NCBI GenBank assembly: GCA_963971425.1
Contig: OZ020523.1
Span: forward strand, 12,086,867-12,150,866
Length of the DNA: 64,000 nt
Direction of reading: 5' to 3'
From: Bryoerythrophyllum caledonicum
Taxonomy: Eukaryota; Streptophyta; Bryopsida; Pottiales; Pottiaceae
Of the stretch, positions 13,516-25,155 are shown one piece after another. Each line of letters begins with the position of its first letter. The stretch's first letter is position 1. The notes under the pieces are model-generated. The model was not told the DNA's origin and did not search any database. It saw only the letters and a list, made by a program, of their open reading frames with translations. The position numbers and the translations under genes are program-made.

Positions 13516-13594
13516 TTAACCCTTTAAGGCCGGGAGAGCCCAAATAGGGTCGATCCTAGGTGTATTTGGAGCAGGTCCGGCCTTAAAGGGTTAA
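13516..13594. repeat. 79-bp palindromic element with perfect 18-bp inverted repeats
   Basis: TTAACCCTTTAAGGCCGG at 13516-13533 is exactly reverse-complemented at 13577-13594, with a 43-bp loop. The centre contains CCCAAATAGGGT. A decayed relative of one arm lies near 3432. It may be a miniature inverted-repeat element or a structured RNA/DNA site. No target duplication is certain. Confidence 0.75.
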
Positions 13595-13634
13595 TAAGTC
13601 CAAAAAATTCTTGCATTTTATTCTTTTGATAGAG

Positions 13635-14212
13635 GGTACTCCCTGTAACCAACCAAAATCCATAACCAACACCTATAAAATTGGGGTTAATCTAACCCAC
13701 TTTCATCCCATAACCACCAATTCACCAATTCAAATGGAGGTTTACTATTACCCTATGAGTTGGTTTGTTCATACATAATTAACATATAATGGAGACTGTC
13801 CAAAAAACTTGGAAATTTCAAGAGATTTGTCTAAGGTCATACCCATGTGATGCCAAGATCATACCCATGTAATATCTAGGCCATAGTCATGTGATACCTA
13901 GGTGATACCCATAGCGTCCAATCGGAAAAAACAATTAACTCGGTAGGGAGTGTCCAAAACTGACCAATGCATATGGTAATCAAGACCCTTTACTTTTGAT
14001 CAGCGCTTACAAGGATACCTATTGATGGTCACCACCAGCTAAACATGACAAAACACTTTGAAAATTCATAACTAATTCACATCTCATCGGAAAAATATGA
14101 AATCACTTGGGTTGAGATTGTAATTCTATCAGCTACTCACTTAAAACAAAATCTAGAATTCTTTCCATACATGCACATTGCTTCAGTTCTTGGTTGGGTA
14201 GGGGGTTACCTC
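13635..14212 (+). mobile_element. Dispersed repeat R1, most complete copy
   Basis: The repeat begins GTACTCCCTGTAACCAACC and ends TTGGTTGGGTAGGGGGTTAC. The reverse complement of the end (GTAACCCCCTACCCAACC) resembles the start, so imperfect terminal inverted repeats of about 20-25 bp are likely. The internal modules are CATAACCAACACCTATAAA, TAACCCACTTTCATCCC, CACTTTGAAAATTCATAAC and GAAATCACTTGGGTTGAGAT. There is no coding capacity. It is best described as a MITE-like DNA element; the superfamily is not assigned. Confidence 0.6.
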
Positions 14213-14934
14213 AATGGATTATTAAATCAGACCCCAAGGGAAGTTGAATTTTAGTAGGAAGGAGCTGCTTTGCATGACTGGCATAAATGATCCTCAAATG
14301 ATGGAGAAGCATTATGTGAGGATGATATCAGATCGTAACTTCCAAGCCAACTCATGAAGTCCTCAAACAACAACTGCTTTCCACCAGGAATTAATTACCA
14401 CGGTGCAACCCTAGAAGTGCCTACACATGGATCATGAGACCAAGAGCATGTGAGCGGTACCCTTTCTATCGTCTCATAAGCAATTTAGAAACTAAAAATT
14501 TACTCCCGGGGCAGATTACGTGATTGTATTAAGTGTCCCAAAATTTTCCACTTTGATGCAATCATCTTTCAATCGGCACGGTCAAAGTTCACAATTTTTT
14601 TGTCACATCATCTCATATAAGTTTAGAAGAAGATCCTACGGTTACATTCTCAGGGCAGTTTTTAATCAATGGAGTAGAGATTGCTCGGAGGGGTTAAACA
14701 TTGTAGTGTGAAAGCACTTGACTGTACACATTATCCAGTGGACACAAATTACATGGTGATAACTTGTCCCTGAACACTGTACTGCAGTGAAAGACGCATT
14801 CTTCAACATGTAGCATGACCATGCACCAACCGGCAAGTACTACTACTGATCATGTTCTCAGTTATGCAAACCACAATCTTACAAAAGTGTAGGACCACAA
14901 ATCTCGTATAAATAATCTGGTACAGTTCATTCTA
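14213..14934. other. Intergenic, nothing recognised
   Basis: The DNA is AT-rich with one short open frame near 14520-14711 that shows no domain or partner exons. No repeat family member or RNA gene was seen. Confidence 0.5.
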
Positions 14935-15240
14935 CGGTAACCGAGAGCTACAAAATTGGGGTACATCCAAACCACTTCCATCCCATTACCATCTACTCAC
15001 CCATCCAAACGAAGGTTCACTATCAGCCACATCTTCTCTTCCAGAGGGATTTATTGGCCACCACTCGCTAAACATGGCAACACACTTTGAAAATTCATAA
15101 CTAATTCACATTTCATCGGAAAAATGTGAAATCACTTGGGTTGAAATTGCAATTCCATTGGCTATCACTGAAAAATACTTTTGGGAGAATTCTTTCCTCC
15201 CTACATTACTTAAGTTCTTGGTTAAGGGGAGAGGTTACCT
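14935..15240 (+). mobile_element. Degenerate copy of dispersed repeat R1
   Basis: It runs from GGTAACCGAGAGCTACAAAA to AGGGGAGAGGTTACC. The core modules CACTTTGAAAATTCATAACT and GAAATCACTTGGGTTGAAAT are nearly identical to the copy 13635-14212, while the left end is eroded. It lies about 530 bp upstream of beta-xylosidase 1. Confidence 0.6.
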
Positions 15241-15767
15241 CAGGTGAGAACTGGGGCTTTCTTTGATGGAACCTCTCACAGTCGCCACCGAAACCCGGAA
15301 CCTTACAGATCATGAACACTCTCCATGGAATGACTTGAGCTCTCTGCTGCAATCCTTTACGGTACAGAGATTAATATGGTTGGTAAATCTTCTGTCAACT
15401 CAAGCCCTGTCTAATGATGCCGGTAGTTACTTTCAGAGAAGGAGATTCTTCATTTCTTCGGAGTATGTCTAAAACTCAGCTTCAGTGAGCCTGATTCATA
15501 GTACCTTAGGTAGAAGCTGCACCTAGAGCACTTCAATGTGCACAGCACCTTAAGAAACTGTGAAACGTCGAAGCAGATACACAGATGATCAGTCTAACAA
15601 CCACGACGTCTGAAAATAGAGACGCCATTCCCGAAAAGACAATGACTACAGCTCTCCTGATCTTAGAATGTGATGCACCTGAGACAAGAGAGACATGAGA
15701 GACACATGCATTAATTAGCAGAGGTCAGGAGTAAACCTGATAGATTCGATCAATTGATATCAGAGGG
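15241..15767. other. Upstream region of beta-xylosidase 1
   Basis: These 527 bp between the R1 repeat and the start codon should hold the promoter and 5' UTR. I could not identify a convincing TATA box or other site by eye. Confidence 0.4.
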
Positions 15768-18700
15768 GTGGCGATGGGTGCAATACGAGAATTGGCTGTT
15801 GTTTTGGTGACGATACTGTTCGTTGGAGTTGAGGCCGGTGGGCTTGAATATGCATGTGATTTCGACAAGGATGCGAGCTTGAGGTCCATGGCGTTCTGCG
15901 ACGTGGGCCAGGCGGACGACGTGCGAGTGCGGGACCTGGTGGCACGCATGACGCTGCAGGAGAAGGTGGCGCAGCTGGTGAACACGGCGGCGGCCATTCC
16001 GCGCCTGGGCGTGCCGGCGTACCAGTGGTGGCAGGAGGGCCTCCACGGCGTCGCGCATGTGCCGTTCGGGGGCGCTTTGTCCGCCGCCACCAGCTTCCCG
16101 CTGCCCATCCTCACCACCGCTTCATTCAACAAAGACCTCTGGCAACAAATCGGCCAGGTAGTACGTGAACTGATCTCACCACAATGCATGACGATGAGTT
16201 GATTCCTCACCTTCATGATCTGTTGTTTGCAGGCGGTGTCGACCGAAGCGCGCGCGTTCTACAACGAAGGCGTCGCCGGACTCACGTACTGGTCCCCCGT
16301 GATCAACATCGCGCGCGACCCGCGCTGGGGCCGCACGCAGGAGACGTCGGGCGAGGATCCGGCCACCGCGAGCGCATACGCGGCCGCCTTCGTGACAGGA
16401 CTACAGGAAGGTGACTCCAAGCGTCTCAAGCTCTCAGCGTGTTGCAAGCATTTCACGGCGTACGACGTGGACAACTGGGAAGGCGTGGACCGCTACCACT
16501 TCGACGCCAAGGCAGGTCACAACCAAGATCACTTACAGTGTGTCTTGGTAGAGGTGAGTCTGATCAGGTTCCTTGACTGCAGGTGACGGAGCAGGACTTG
16601 GCGGACACGTACAATCCGCCGTTCAGGAGCTGTGTGCAGGATGGGAGGTCGACGAGCCTCATGTGCTCTTACAACAAGGTGAACGGCGTGCCGACTTGCG
16701 CGAATCGCGACTTCCTTGTCGACACCGTGCGAAACACCTGGGGTCTGGACGGGTGAGTCAATCTCTTGACACCATGTCCATGAAGCTCAGGTGCTGCAAT
16801 TTGATCATGCATGGTGATATCATGCTCATCAGGTACATCGTCTCCGACTGCGACTCTGTGATGGTGATGCACGAGTCGACGAATTACTCGCCAACCACTG
16901 AAGACGCAGCTGCAGATGCACTCAACGCAGGTAATGTATGAATCGATGCATGATGGAAGCAGATGTAAGTGCACAATATTGAGAATTCATATGGTTTCCA
17001 GGTTTGGATCTGAACTGCGGGGATTACCTAGCGTCTTACACGGAGGCAGCCGTGGCGATGGGCAAGGTGAAGCAGACGCGCGTGGACAGCGCCATCGCCA
17101 ACCTGTTTTCCCTGCGCATGCGCCTGGGGATGTTCGACGGGCGACCCTCGAACCAAAGCTACGGAAACTTGGGCGTGGCGGACGTGTGCAGTCAGGCGCA
17201 CCAGGAGCTCGCGGTGGAGGCCGCGCGCCAGGGGATCGTGCTCCTCAAAAACGGCAACAGCACGCTCCCCCTGCAGCAGAGCTGGGCCGTGGCCGTTCTG
17301 GGCCCGAACGCGAACGCGACGCACACCATGCTGGGCAACTACGAGGGTGTGCCGTGCAAGTACGTGACGCCGTTCCAGGGCATCGCCACGCACGCGCGCA
17401 AGGCGTGGCTCGCGCCGGGGTGCATCTCCACGGCGTGTGCGCACGCGGACGGAATCTCGGACGCGATCCGGGGAGCCGACGCGGTGGTGCTGGTCATGGG
17501 GTTGTCCCAGGTGCAGGAATCCGAGGCCCTGGACCGCACCACGCTGCGGCTGCCAGGCTACCAGGAGCAGCTCGTGGAGGACGCAGCGGCCGCGGCCGGC
17601 GGGCGGCCCGTCGTGCTGGTGATCATGAGTGGCGGGCCGGTGGACGTTGCGTTTGCGGAGCGCGACGCGCGCGTGCAGAGCATTCTCTGGGTGGGGTACC
17701 CTGGGCAATCCGGTGGTCAGGCGTTGGCGGAGGTTTTGTTTGGGATGCACAATCCTGGTGGCAAGCTTCCGGTTTCGTGGTACCCGGAGTCGTACACCAA
17801 GGTTTCCATGACTGACATGGCCATGCGCCCGGATGCAGCGAGAGGCTACCCGGGACGCACGTACCGATTCTACACGGGAGAGACCATCTATAAATTCGGA
17901 CACGGCTTGAGCTTCACTAGCTTTCGCCACTCGTTCGCGGTGGCGCCCGCGTCCTTGACTGTGCCTCCTGTCCACACACAGCTCTGCGACCCGCACCAGG
18001 GCTCGCGATCCCTGCAGTGCTCCCAAGCAAGACGAGGTAGAACGTGAAACTCTAACCCTAATTCTTACCCTAATCTGGTTTCGACCTATCTTTAGGGTTC
18101 AGGATGAGGGTTTTAGAAAACCCGAAATCCTAAAACCCTAACCTAATTCTCAAAAGCAAGACAGTAGAATTCACCCTCAAATCCTAAATTTGAGCTAACC
18201 TGGTATGCTGATTCTAAGTCATGACCCTGACCTTGCCTTCCTGTGTGCATTTACGATTTCTGACCTGACTTAACGCTAACCCTAACCCTAAAGCAGATTC
18301 CTTCTCACCTTCTTCTGGTACCCAGAAGTGTGTTACCTACCTCGATCTGACCTGCCCGTTGAACACTCCAGCGAACTACAAGATAGAACATGAAACCCTA
18401 AACCCTAAACCCGAAATGCCAAGTTGAGCAAAACGAAATAGATCTCAAATGAATCATATCTCAAACCTTATCCCAAACTCGAAATCCAAAAACCCTAAAC
18501 CCTAACCCTAAATCCTAATTTGGACTGCAGAGATGTGCGCATCATCAGAGTTCGAGGTGCACGTGGACGTGGAAAACCTGGGCGCACAGAGAGGCCGTCA
18601 CTCCGTGCTCCTCTTCGCCACGCCCCCCTCGGCAGGGCGGAACGGTGCACCGGTGAGGGAGCTGGCGGCGTTCGAGAGCGTGTTCGTAGAGCCCGGGCAG

Positions 18701-18868
18701 CAGCAGCGTGTGGCAATGCGTCTGAATCCGTGCCGGCATTTGGGCAGCGTGCGGGAGGACGGCCGGCGCGTGGTGGAAGCTGGAGTGCATCTCCTGTCGG
18801 CGGGGGACGCGGCGCACTCCATGCACGTCGATGCCCTCTCCGAACTTTCCACCTACAGCGGAAACTGA
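15768..18868 (+). CDS. Beta-D-xylosidase 1 (glycoside hydrolase family 3, BXL type)
   Basis: Secreted/cell-wall GH3 enzyme that releases xylose (and in some members arabinose) from xylan side products. Exons 15768-16157, 16233-16511, 16583-16752, 16833-16930, 17002-18036 and 18531-18868 join in phase to 769 residues, the usual BXL length. The signal peptide is about residues 1-24. GH3_N includes [13 protein letters not shown] and [19 protein letters not shown]. The nucleophile Asp is in YIVSDCDS (about residue 285), and [10 protein letters not shown] is the loop expected to hold the acid/base Glu. GH3_C includes [22 protein letters not shown] and [12 protein letters not shown]; a C-terminal Fn3-like domain lies in the last exon. 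Intron 2 has a GC donor (AAG|GCAGGT). The segment 17002-18036 is one exon where paralogue 2 has three. The coding sequence is clearly more GC-rich than its surroundings. The frame is intact, so it is probably functional. Confidence 0.95.
18047..18520 (+). repeat. Telomere-like CCCTAA(A) repeats in the last intron of beta-xylosidase 1
   Basis: The intron 18037-18530 contains many copies of ACCCTAA or AAACCCTAA, several in short tandem runs: GCTAACCCTAACCCTAAAG near 18273, AACCCTAAACCCTAAACCC near 18394 and AAACCCTAAACCCTAACCC near 18491. Most are on the plus strand; one TTTAGGGTT lies on the opposite strand near 18092. CCCTAAA is the plant telomere unit, and AAACCCTAA is also the telobox motif. 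Confidence 0.85.
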
Positions 18869-19576
18869 TCACTCTTTCCCTTCAGTTTCATTTCTTCCTC
18901 GACAGGACACACATCATATGAACAAAATATCATGTACCCACATGATTATATATGAATTATCCTCCTTACTATTCTTAAACCTTCAAGCACCAGAAAGTGA
19001 TTGGTTTCCAACACCTGAGAGATCAATAAAGCTTCAAGTATTTCAATATAGTCATTCTTTTACAGTCAAAAACCATCACAATGCCATCCATTAATCCTTC
19101 CAACAACACAAAACTCTCTACATTCAAGTCTCCCTCCATCTTTAAATTCCTTGGCACGTCCATCTATGTTAGATACCAAGCCCTTCTGATTGTTATTTCG
19201 ATGGAGAAGGCAAATAAACTTATTTTACATGTCCCCACATGAATTTCAGCGGTCATGCCACTCTACCACTTGAATGGTGTAACTCAACAAATGGAGAAAC
19301 TCATTGTAGTGCAAATCTAGAGGAACAGAGTTACAAGTGCAACATCCCTGATCTATGCGAATTTAATGCAAAGAGTGCTCTTCCACTGAGAAGTAGAGTA
19401 ACAGTCCTTTTGACCATTGTGAAAAAGAGTCTGTAGGTTTAGCGCTACTACAGCACTATCACTAAGCTCAGCTTGAAAGTCTCGACGCCGCCCATCTGCA
19501 TTTGCATCGGAGAGGTTACAAGGGATGGAATAATTAGTGTAGCATGAGAGTAAACTTCAGTGATCGCATCAATATT
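18869..19576. other. Convergent intergenic region between beta-xylosidase 1 and the hydrolase
   Basis: It holds the 3' flanks of two convergent genes. AATAAA near 19025 (GATCAATAAAGC) is a candidate poly(A) signal for the plus-strand gene, about 160 bp after its stop. No gene was recognised. Confidence 0.45.
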
Positions 19577-21842
19577 CTACTCCCCTCGCGGTGGCCTGGT
19601 CAAAAACTCCAGCACCTTTTCGTTGTACTCCTTGGGCACTTCGGCTTGGGGCACATGTGCGGCATCTTTCAAGATCACCAAGTCTGCCCTGTCGCCCAGG
19701 TCTCTGCCATATCACATAAATATCACATCACTTTGAACAAATATAGAGTGAGCTTAAGATAATGTGAGTTTTGACCCCTATTCTCATTTAAAATCAGCCC
19801 CTACATAGCTCGAAACTTCTAAAACATGACCTCTCCTTTCCTCTCACAGGCGAGTGTAACTACTTTTAACTTGAGTTGAGAGACCACCAAACTCTTTTGA
19901 CTTAATTCAAGGATTGTAGTTGAGAGACCGCCAAACTCTTTTGCATCTATCAACAGTAAACAAATAGTAGAATCATACACAAAAAAGACCATTATCTTCT
20001 TGAAACTTTGGGTGGCTTCGTAAATAATAGTTATTAGGAAAGTAATGAAGATGAGTTTGGATGCTCACTCCTTGAGTCTGTGTGCATAACTGATGTCGAA
20101 GACTGGATCGTGCTCGCCCCATATCAAGAGAACCTCCTACACTCAATTCAAACATCAACATGAAAACCAATATCCAAAACTGTCTAGATGCAATTTAATT
20201 CTTTAATTCTAACAAGAAAACCTTCATCCTAGATCTATCACATGAGTAGAGAAAAAAAAAATACAGTGAATGGTCAAAGAGAGATAGCACAATTGGCACT
20301 ATCAGTCTTAGAATTTAAGAAGGAATTTTTTTATAAAAATACTAAAGAAAGGTGGTCTTCCCAAAGGTTTTGTACCCACCTGGGTGACTTTGGGAAGAGG
20401 AGGTGCATCTGGTTTTCTGAGCTGCAAACCAGCAATCAACTCCAGCTTCTCCTTCCTATTGACGTTAAAAAGCGCCTGCAAACAATTCAGCAACATTCAG
20501 AAACTCTCTCAGAAAACGAAAAAAAAACATAAAAGAACCTCCCAAAAACTCATCATCTAGAACAACTTCCTCAAACTCATCAGAAAACAACTGAGAGATT
20601 AACTGACAATGAGGACGTCGTTGAGGATGAAGGCAGGGACGGTGAAGGGCGGTTGCTTGTGGAACGCCAAGATGCTAGCGCGGCGCACGCCCTCCACGTC
20701 GTGCGGCTGCAGAATCTCCGTCACGTTCTTGGTGCGGAAGCGCTGCACCATGGCCTCGTCCGTGGCGGGCGTCATGTTCACCGCGGAGCTCGAGATCACA
20801 AGCTTCCGCACTGCCCCGGGGTACATGTGCGCCATCCTATACGCTACAAAACCGCCATAGCTCGTGCCCACCACGCTGAACTCCGGCACCTCCAACTGCT
20901 GCAGAAGCGTGAACACACACTCCGCCTGCCATCATCAGGTAATAACATCATTCATACAAATCCTCCCATATCCAAATCTTCTCGATTTCAAAACCTAGGT
21001 TTTCATGCGGTAGGACATGTCAGAATCATAACGTGAGCAGATAGCTCAACTCGGTGGTCTCCAAGCTCAAATCACAGCACTTCTCTTGAGAGTTTGCATG
21101 GGATCAACAACAACCTTTCTCTCTCTCTTTTAAGCTGATTCTAAGACCTATTCAAAGCAAAGGTTGAGTACCCAGATGGAAATAAAGAGGAGGTTGATCG
21201 TAGTCCAAACTTCCGTACCTGGAAATACTCGGTGCGCTCCGGGCTGGTGGTGCGAGAGCGGCCACTGAACAGGAGGTTAGGGACGAAGACATCGAAGGCG
21301 GCGGCGAAGCTGGAGACCTGGCGGCACCAAGTGTAGGAGTTGAGGCCGAAGGCGTGCAGGAGCACCAGAGACGGCTTGGTGCTGCGCCGCTTCTTCGGCG
21401 CCCAGCACTCCATGACAGTGCCATTGCCCAGCTCCACCAACCGACACTGCAAGCCGCAGAAACCGAGGTACTTGCTAACAAAAAAGTTGAATATCAAGGT
21501 GGGGCTCAACCCCAGCCTTGTGAGCTCCATGTTTGCTTGTGGATCGACAACCTACAGCAAACGAACAAATGCTTGATCCTGTCAAATGGATGTAGACAGA
21601 CAGCTCTCGAAGAGGACAACAACTGCATTGTTGGCCAACCTGAATATCTCGGATGAGTCTACGAGGTGCAATTATCACATTCTCAGCTCCTGCCGCGCCT
21701 GAAACGATGACAGCGTCAGAGGTCATGAATGAAGCATGCAAAAATGTAAAGAAAGTATAGACCTGTAAGGAAGAAAAACTAACCTGCTATGGTTTGAGTT
21801 TGGAAAAAAGAGCATTTCAGGGATGGCCTCGTGTATGTCCAT
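19577..21842 (-). CDS. Alpha/beta hydrolase fold protein
   Basis: Serine hydrolase of the alpha/beta superfamily, substrate unknown. Secure exons on the minus strand: 21551-21219, 20925-20608, 20475-20380, 20136-20069 and 19703-19577, joining in phase to the stop at 19577. The nucleophile elbow is GTSYGGF, the acid is in WGEHDPVFD and the His in KDAAHVPQAE, so the triad is complete. The oxyanion region LLHAFGLNSYTW replaces the usual HGFG. The N-terminus is uncertain. Option 1: exons 21842-21784 (start MDIHEAIPEM) and a 19-nt exon 21658-21640, total 339 residues. Option 2: one exon 21726-21640 starting MTSDAV. Both keep phase. Introns carry the dispersed AGACCACCAA repeat. Total length suits plant esterase-like or hydrolase paralogues of about 310-340 residues. 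Confidence 0.88.
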
Positions 21843-22397
21843 GGCAAGAATGGGAAGTTCAGGTTAAGAATGGGAGCAAAGAAAAGGTGAGGATATGGAG
21901 GTTGAAAAAGTGAGCAAGCCAGTACAAATAGGGTTGTGTGTGTACTCTACATTTGAGTCCTGACACTTTTTTATAGCTCATGAAGAGTGTTAAAATGTTA
22001 GAGTTAGAGTGTTCGAAATATGGCATTTGTGTTTAGGAGAGAATGTCCGGGTTTGTACTGGTTAAAGGGAACTGAAGGGTGCATATGCTGCATGCTGTGA
22101 CATGGTTAAGACAGACTGCCATGAAGGAGTACGGGTGTCCTTTTCAGTCCTTTAAATGCAAGCTGCATTGATGTGAGTCTCAGGCTGCACTTGCTCAGTA
22201 CACTACTAGCAACCCTGTCACGGCTCGCCCGTCACTTACTATTTCAAGTATTTTAGAAGTTGGTGAGTCAGTGGGGTCACAAAAAACAAGAAAAAGCCTC
22301 CTTTTCCACATTCTACGGAAGTGAAGGGCGACACTTTTTGAGTGAGGAGCAATAGGGTTGCTTGTAGTGGTACTTCTTTTTAAAAGAGCCCTACTTG
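21843..22397. other. Upstream region of the alpha/beta hydrolase
   Basis: Probable promoter and 5' UTR of the minus-strand hydrolase. No further gene or repeat terminus was seen before the R1 copy at 22398. Confidence 0.4.
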
Positions 22398-23132
22398 TGA
22401 CCCCCCCCCACTTAAGCAATGTGCATATATGGAGAGAAGAAAGAATCATACATATATTTTCCATTGATAGCCAATTGATTTACTATTTCAACCCAAGTGA
22501 TTTCATATTTATCCATTGAGATGTGAGTTATTACGAGCAGGTGGCCCACATAAACGCGGACTAGAACTAAGGGGTTGTGACTTACAATATATCTTTCATT
22601 TAGATGGGTGGTAATGGAATGGAAGTGGGTTGGTTAGAGCACCTCCACCGCTGGCTCCCATCTCGGCAGACCTGTCAGGTTTGGTGGGTCTGGAGGAAGG
22701 TGCTCCTCCACCGCGCTGGTCGGGGCCGCCAAACCGGTCAGGCGGGATGGAGGGAGTTGGGAGCAAGCCTGGAAAAGAAGAGAATATGGCGGGGGACTGA
22801 AAATTTCACCGGGGCTAGGCCACCAATTTGGTTCTAGCACGTGGAGGAGCAACAATGGCTGTGGGAGTGGCTGCCACTGACAGTCCATTCACTGACGCAT
22901 TTTTGCATGGACCCACAGTAGGGCTTTTATTATGAGAGCCAGGTTTCCAGGCCGGATAACCTTGCTCCCGGCTAGCGCTGCGCTAGGCGCCCTGCAGCCC
23001 AACCACGGGGCAGGGTTTAGGGCCTAAACCCAGGGCAGTCTCCACCGGGCTGGCGCGTCCCTGGTGGAGGTGCTCTTATACCCCCAATTTTATGGGTGTT
23101 GGTTATGGATTTTGGTTGGTTACCGAAGGGAG
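22398..23132 (-). mobile_element. Dispersed repeat R1 (minus) interrupted by a MITE
   Basis: The outer parts 22398-22636 and 23076-23132 together match the R1 copy at 13635-14212 in reverse: ACTTAAGCAATGTGC at the left, CAACCCAAGTGATTTCATAT, TGGTAATGGAATGGAAGTGG, and GGGTGTTGGTTATGGATT with GGTTGGTTACC at the right. The MITE sits in the segment corresponding to AAATTGGGGTTAATCTAACC of the intact copy, which gives the order of insertion. Confidence 0.7.
22637..23075. mobile_element. MITE with 13-bp terminal inverted repeats, PIF/Harbinger-like
   Basis: The 439-bp element starts GAGCACCTCCACC and ends with the exact reverse complement GGTGGAGGTGCTC. The 3-bp sequence TTA flanks it on both sides (22634-22636 and 23076-23078). 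A TTA/TAA duplication and this kind of terminus are typical of PIF/Harbinger-derived (Tourist-type) MITEs. It is more GC-rich than its surroundings and has no transposase. Confidence 0.75.
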
Positions 23133-23867
23133 TCTTGGCAGAATTAGGTAATATATAAGCGATGCAACATACTTGTAAAATTAAGGCTTGATTTTTAGGA
23201 ATACTAGGGTTTATCTAAAATCTGAAAATTACTTGAGTGGGTGCCTTAACTAAAAAGGGCCCAAAATTGATTTATGAAATTATAATGCATGGGATGTTAT
23301 AAATTTAATGCAACAATTTAACACCAAGTGAAGTCAAAGTCTAGTGATTCTTGAAATGCAAGGAAAGAAAAAATACTTTTAACTCTCCATTTTTTTGATC
23401 CATATAATCAAAGACTTTGAAAACATGTGAGCATATGGTTCCAATGGTATGATTAAGATCTTATGGGTAGAGGTAAAATAAGATATTTATTTTTCATTTC
23501 CACCCTTTGCACTAAAATGAGGAGTTTTCGGGTGGTTTTGGTGAAATATAGTCATGGTCCTTTGAACACCATATTCAATATATTGGAAGATTTCAAGGAC
23601 TTTGAAAGGTATGAATGGTTTTGCCAATAGTAATTATTTGTGCACATTGACTCGAGCTAAATATGTACCCATATTGAACATAATGGAAAAATTTCATTGT
23701 GTAAATTCACTAAACATTTGCATGTTTAGGTCGATTCAAGCTTCATGTAATATTTTGAGAGGCTCCCAATCTCCCAATATAATGAATATGGTGTTTTTGG
23801 GGTTAAATATGTTTCTGAGTAAAAACCAGGTTGGCTTCTCCTGTACAATATCCTCACACAAATATAC
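23133..23867. other. AT-rich intergenic DNA, no gene recognised
   Basis: The DNA lies between the R1/MITE block and the foldback element. One open frame (23602-23886) has no recognisable domain. Nothing further can be supported. Confidence 0.45.
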
Positions 23868-25155
23868 ATACTTTTTGCTTTTGTAAGTTTCCACACTACA
23901 CTGCTGCCAACTTTGGCATCGACTTGAGGGCTAAAAATTTGTCAATTTACCATGAAATTTTTGGCACAAGATCACTTCTATGTTGGAAACATGTGTGCCA
24001 AATTTCAAGGCCAGAAGATTTATACAAAAAAAGATATCCAAGATTTACCAACATGGGGTAGCTAGAAGAAAAGTTTCACAACTGCCAACTTTGACACCCT
24101 TCCAAGGATTGAAAGAATTTTCTTTGCCCATGTAATTTTTAGCATGAGACGACCTCTATGTTGATTATATGTGTGAAAAATTTCAAGACCAAAAGATCCA
24201 CACAATTAAAACTACATCAAAAACTAGCAATATGTATAGTTGTGAGAAACATTTCACTCCTAGCCGACTTTGACACACTCCCAAGGATTGGATTTTTTGG
24301 TATTTTCCCATGAAATTTTTGACATGAGACTACCCCTATGTTGATCACATGTGTGCCAAATTTGAAGGCCAAAATATCTACATATCAAAAGATGTTTGAA
24401 ATCTACCAACATGTATAGTTGTGAGAAACATTTTATTGCTGCCAACTTTGACACCTTTATAAGGATTCAATTTTTTGTTTTTTCCCATGATATTCTGGAC
24501 ATAAGACCATATCTATGTTGGTTATACATGTACTTAATTTCAAGTCCATAAGACCCACAAAAGAAAAGAAACAAATCTAAATCTACCAACATGTGTAGTT
24601 GTGAGAAACAATCAACAAAACCATTTCACTATTGTCAACTTTGGCACCCTCCCTAGGTTGGAAAAATTGTTAATTGACCATGAAATTCTTGGCACAAGAT
24701 CACCTTCATGTTGATAACATGTGTGCCAAAATTCAAGGCCAGATGACAAATACAAAGAACCATCTTCAAAATCTACCAAAATATGTAACTTTGAGAAACA
24801 ATTTTGAATATCATTTTTTCTATTCATCATGTGGCCTTGGGATTTGGCACACTTATTATAAACATAGAGGTGGTCTCATGCTAAAAATTCCATGGGCAAA
24901 AAAAATTCTTTCAATCCTTGGGAGGGTGTCAAAGTTAGTTAGCTGCGAATGGCTGACAACTACACATCATAGTAGATTTTAAATATCTTTTTTTGTTTTC
25001 ATCTTCTGGCCTTGAAATCTGGCACACATGTTGTCAACATAAAGGTGATCTTGTGCCAAAAATTCATGGTAAATTGACAATTTTTCAGCCCTCAGGAGGG
25101 TGCCAAAGTTGGCAGCAGTGTAGTGTGGAAACGTACAAAATCAAAAAAGTAGTAT
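23868..25155. mobile_element. Foldback-type element made of ~180-bp units
   Basis: Five direct units start near 23903, 24082, 24261, 24438 and 24631 (spacing 179, 179, 177 and 193). Each carries CTGCCAACTTTG-CACCCT, CATGAAATTTTTGGCA, ATGTTGATAACATGTGTGCC and TTTCAAGGCCA. Two more units follow in inverted orientation (about 24800-25130). The outermost ends mirror each other: TTTTGTAAGTTTCCACACTA at the left, and at the right the reverse complement reads TTTTGTACGTTTCCACACTA. The inverted arms extend over at least 140 bp. It has no coding capacity. Structure fits a foldback transposon or a MITE that grew by internal tandem duplication. Confidence 0.75.

Noticed and set aside
17028-18026. Long open frame (332 codons) on the minus strand inside beta-xylosidase 1
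   Set aside because: It is the shadow of a GC-rich exon; the plus frame carries GH3 motifs and the minus frame is Arg/His-rich without domains.
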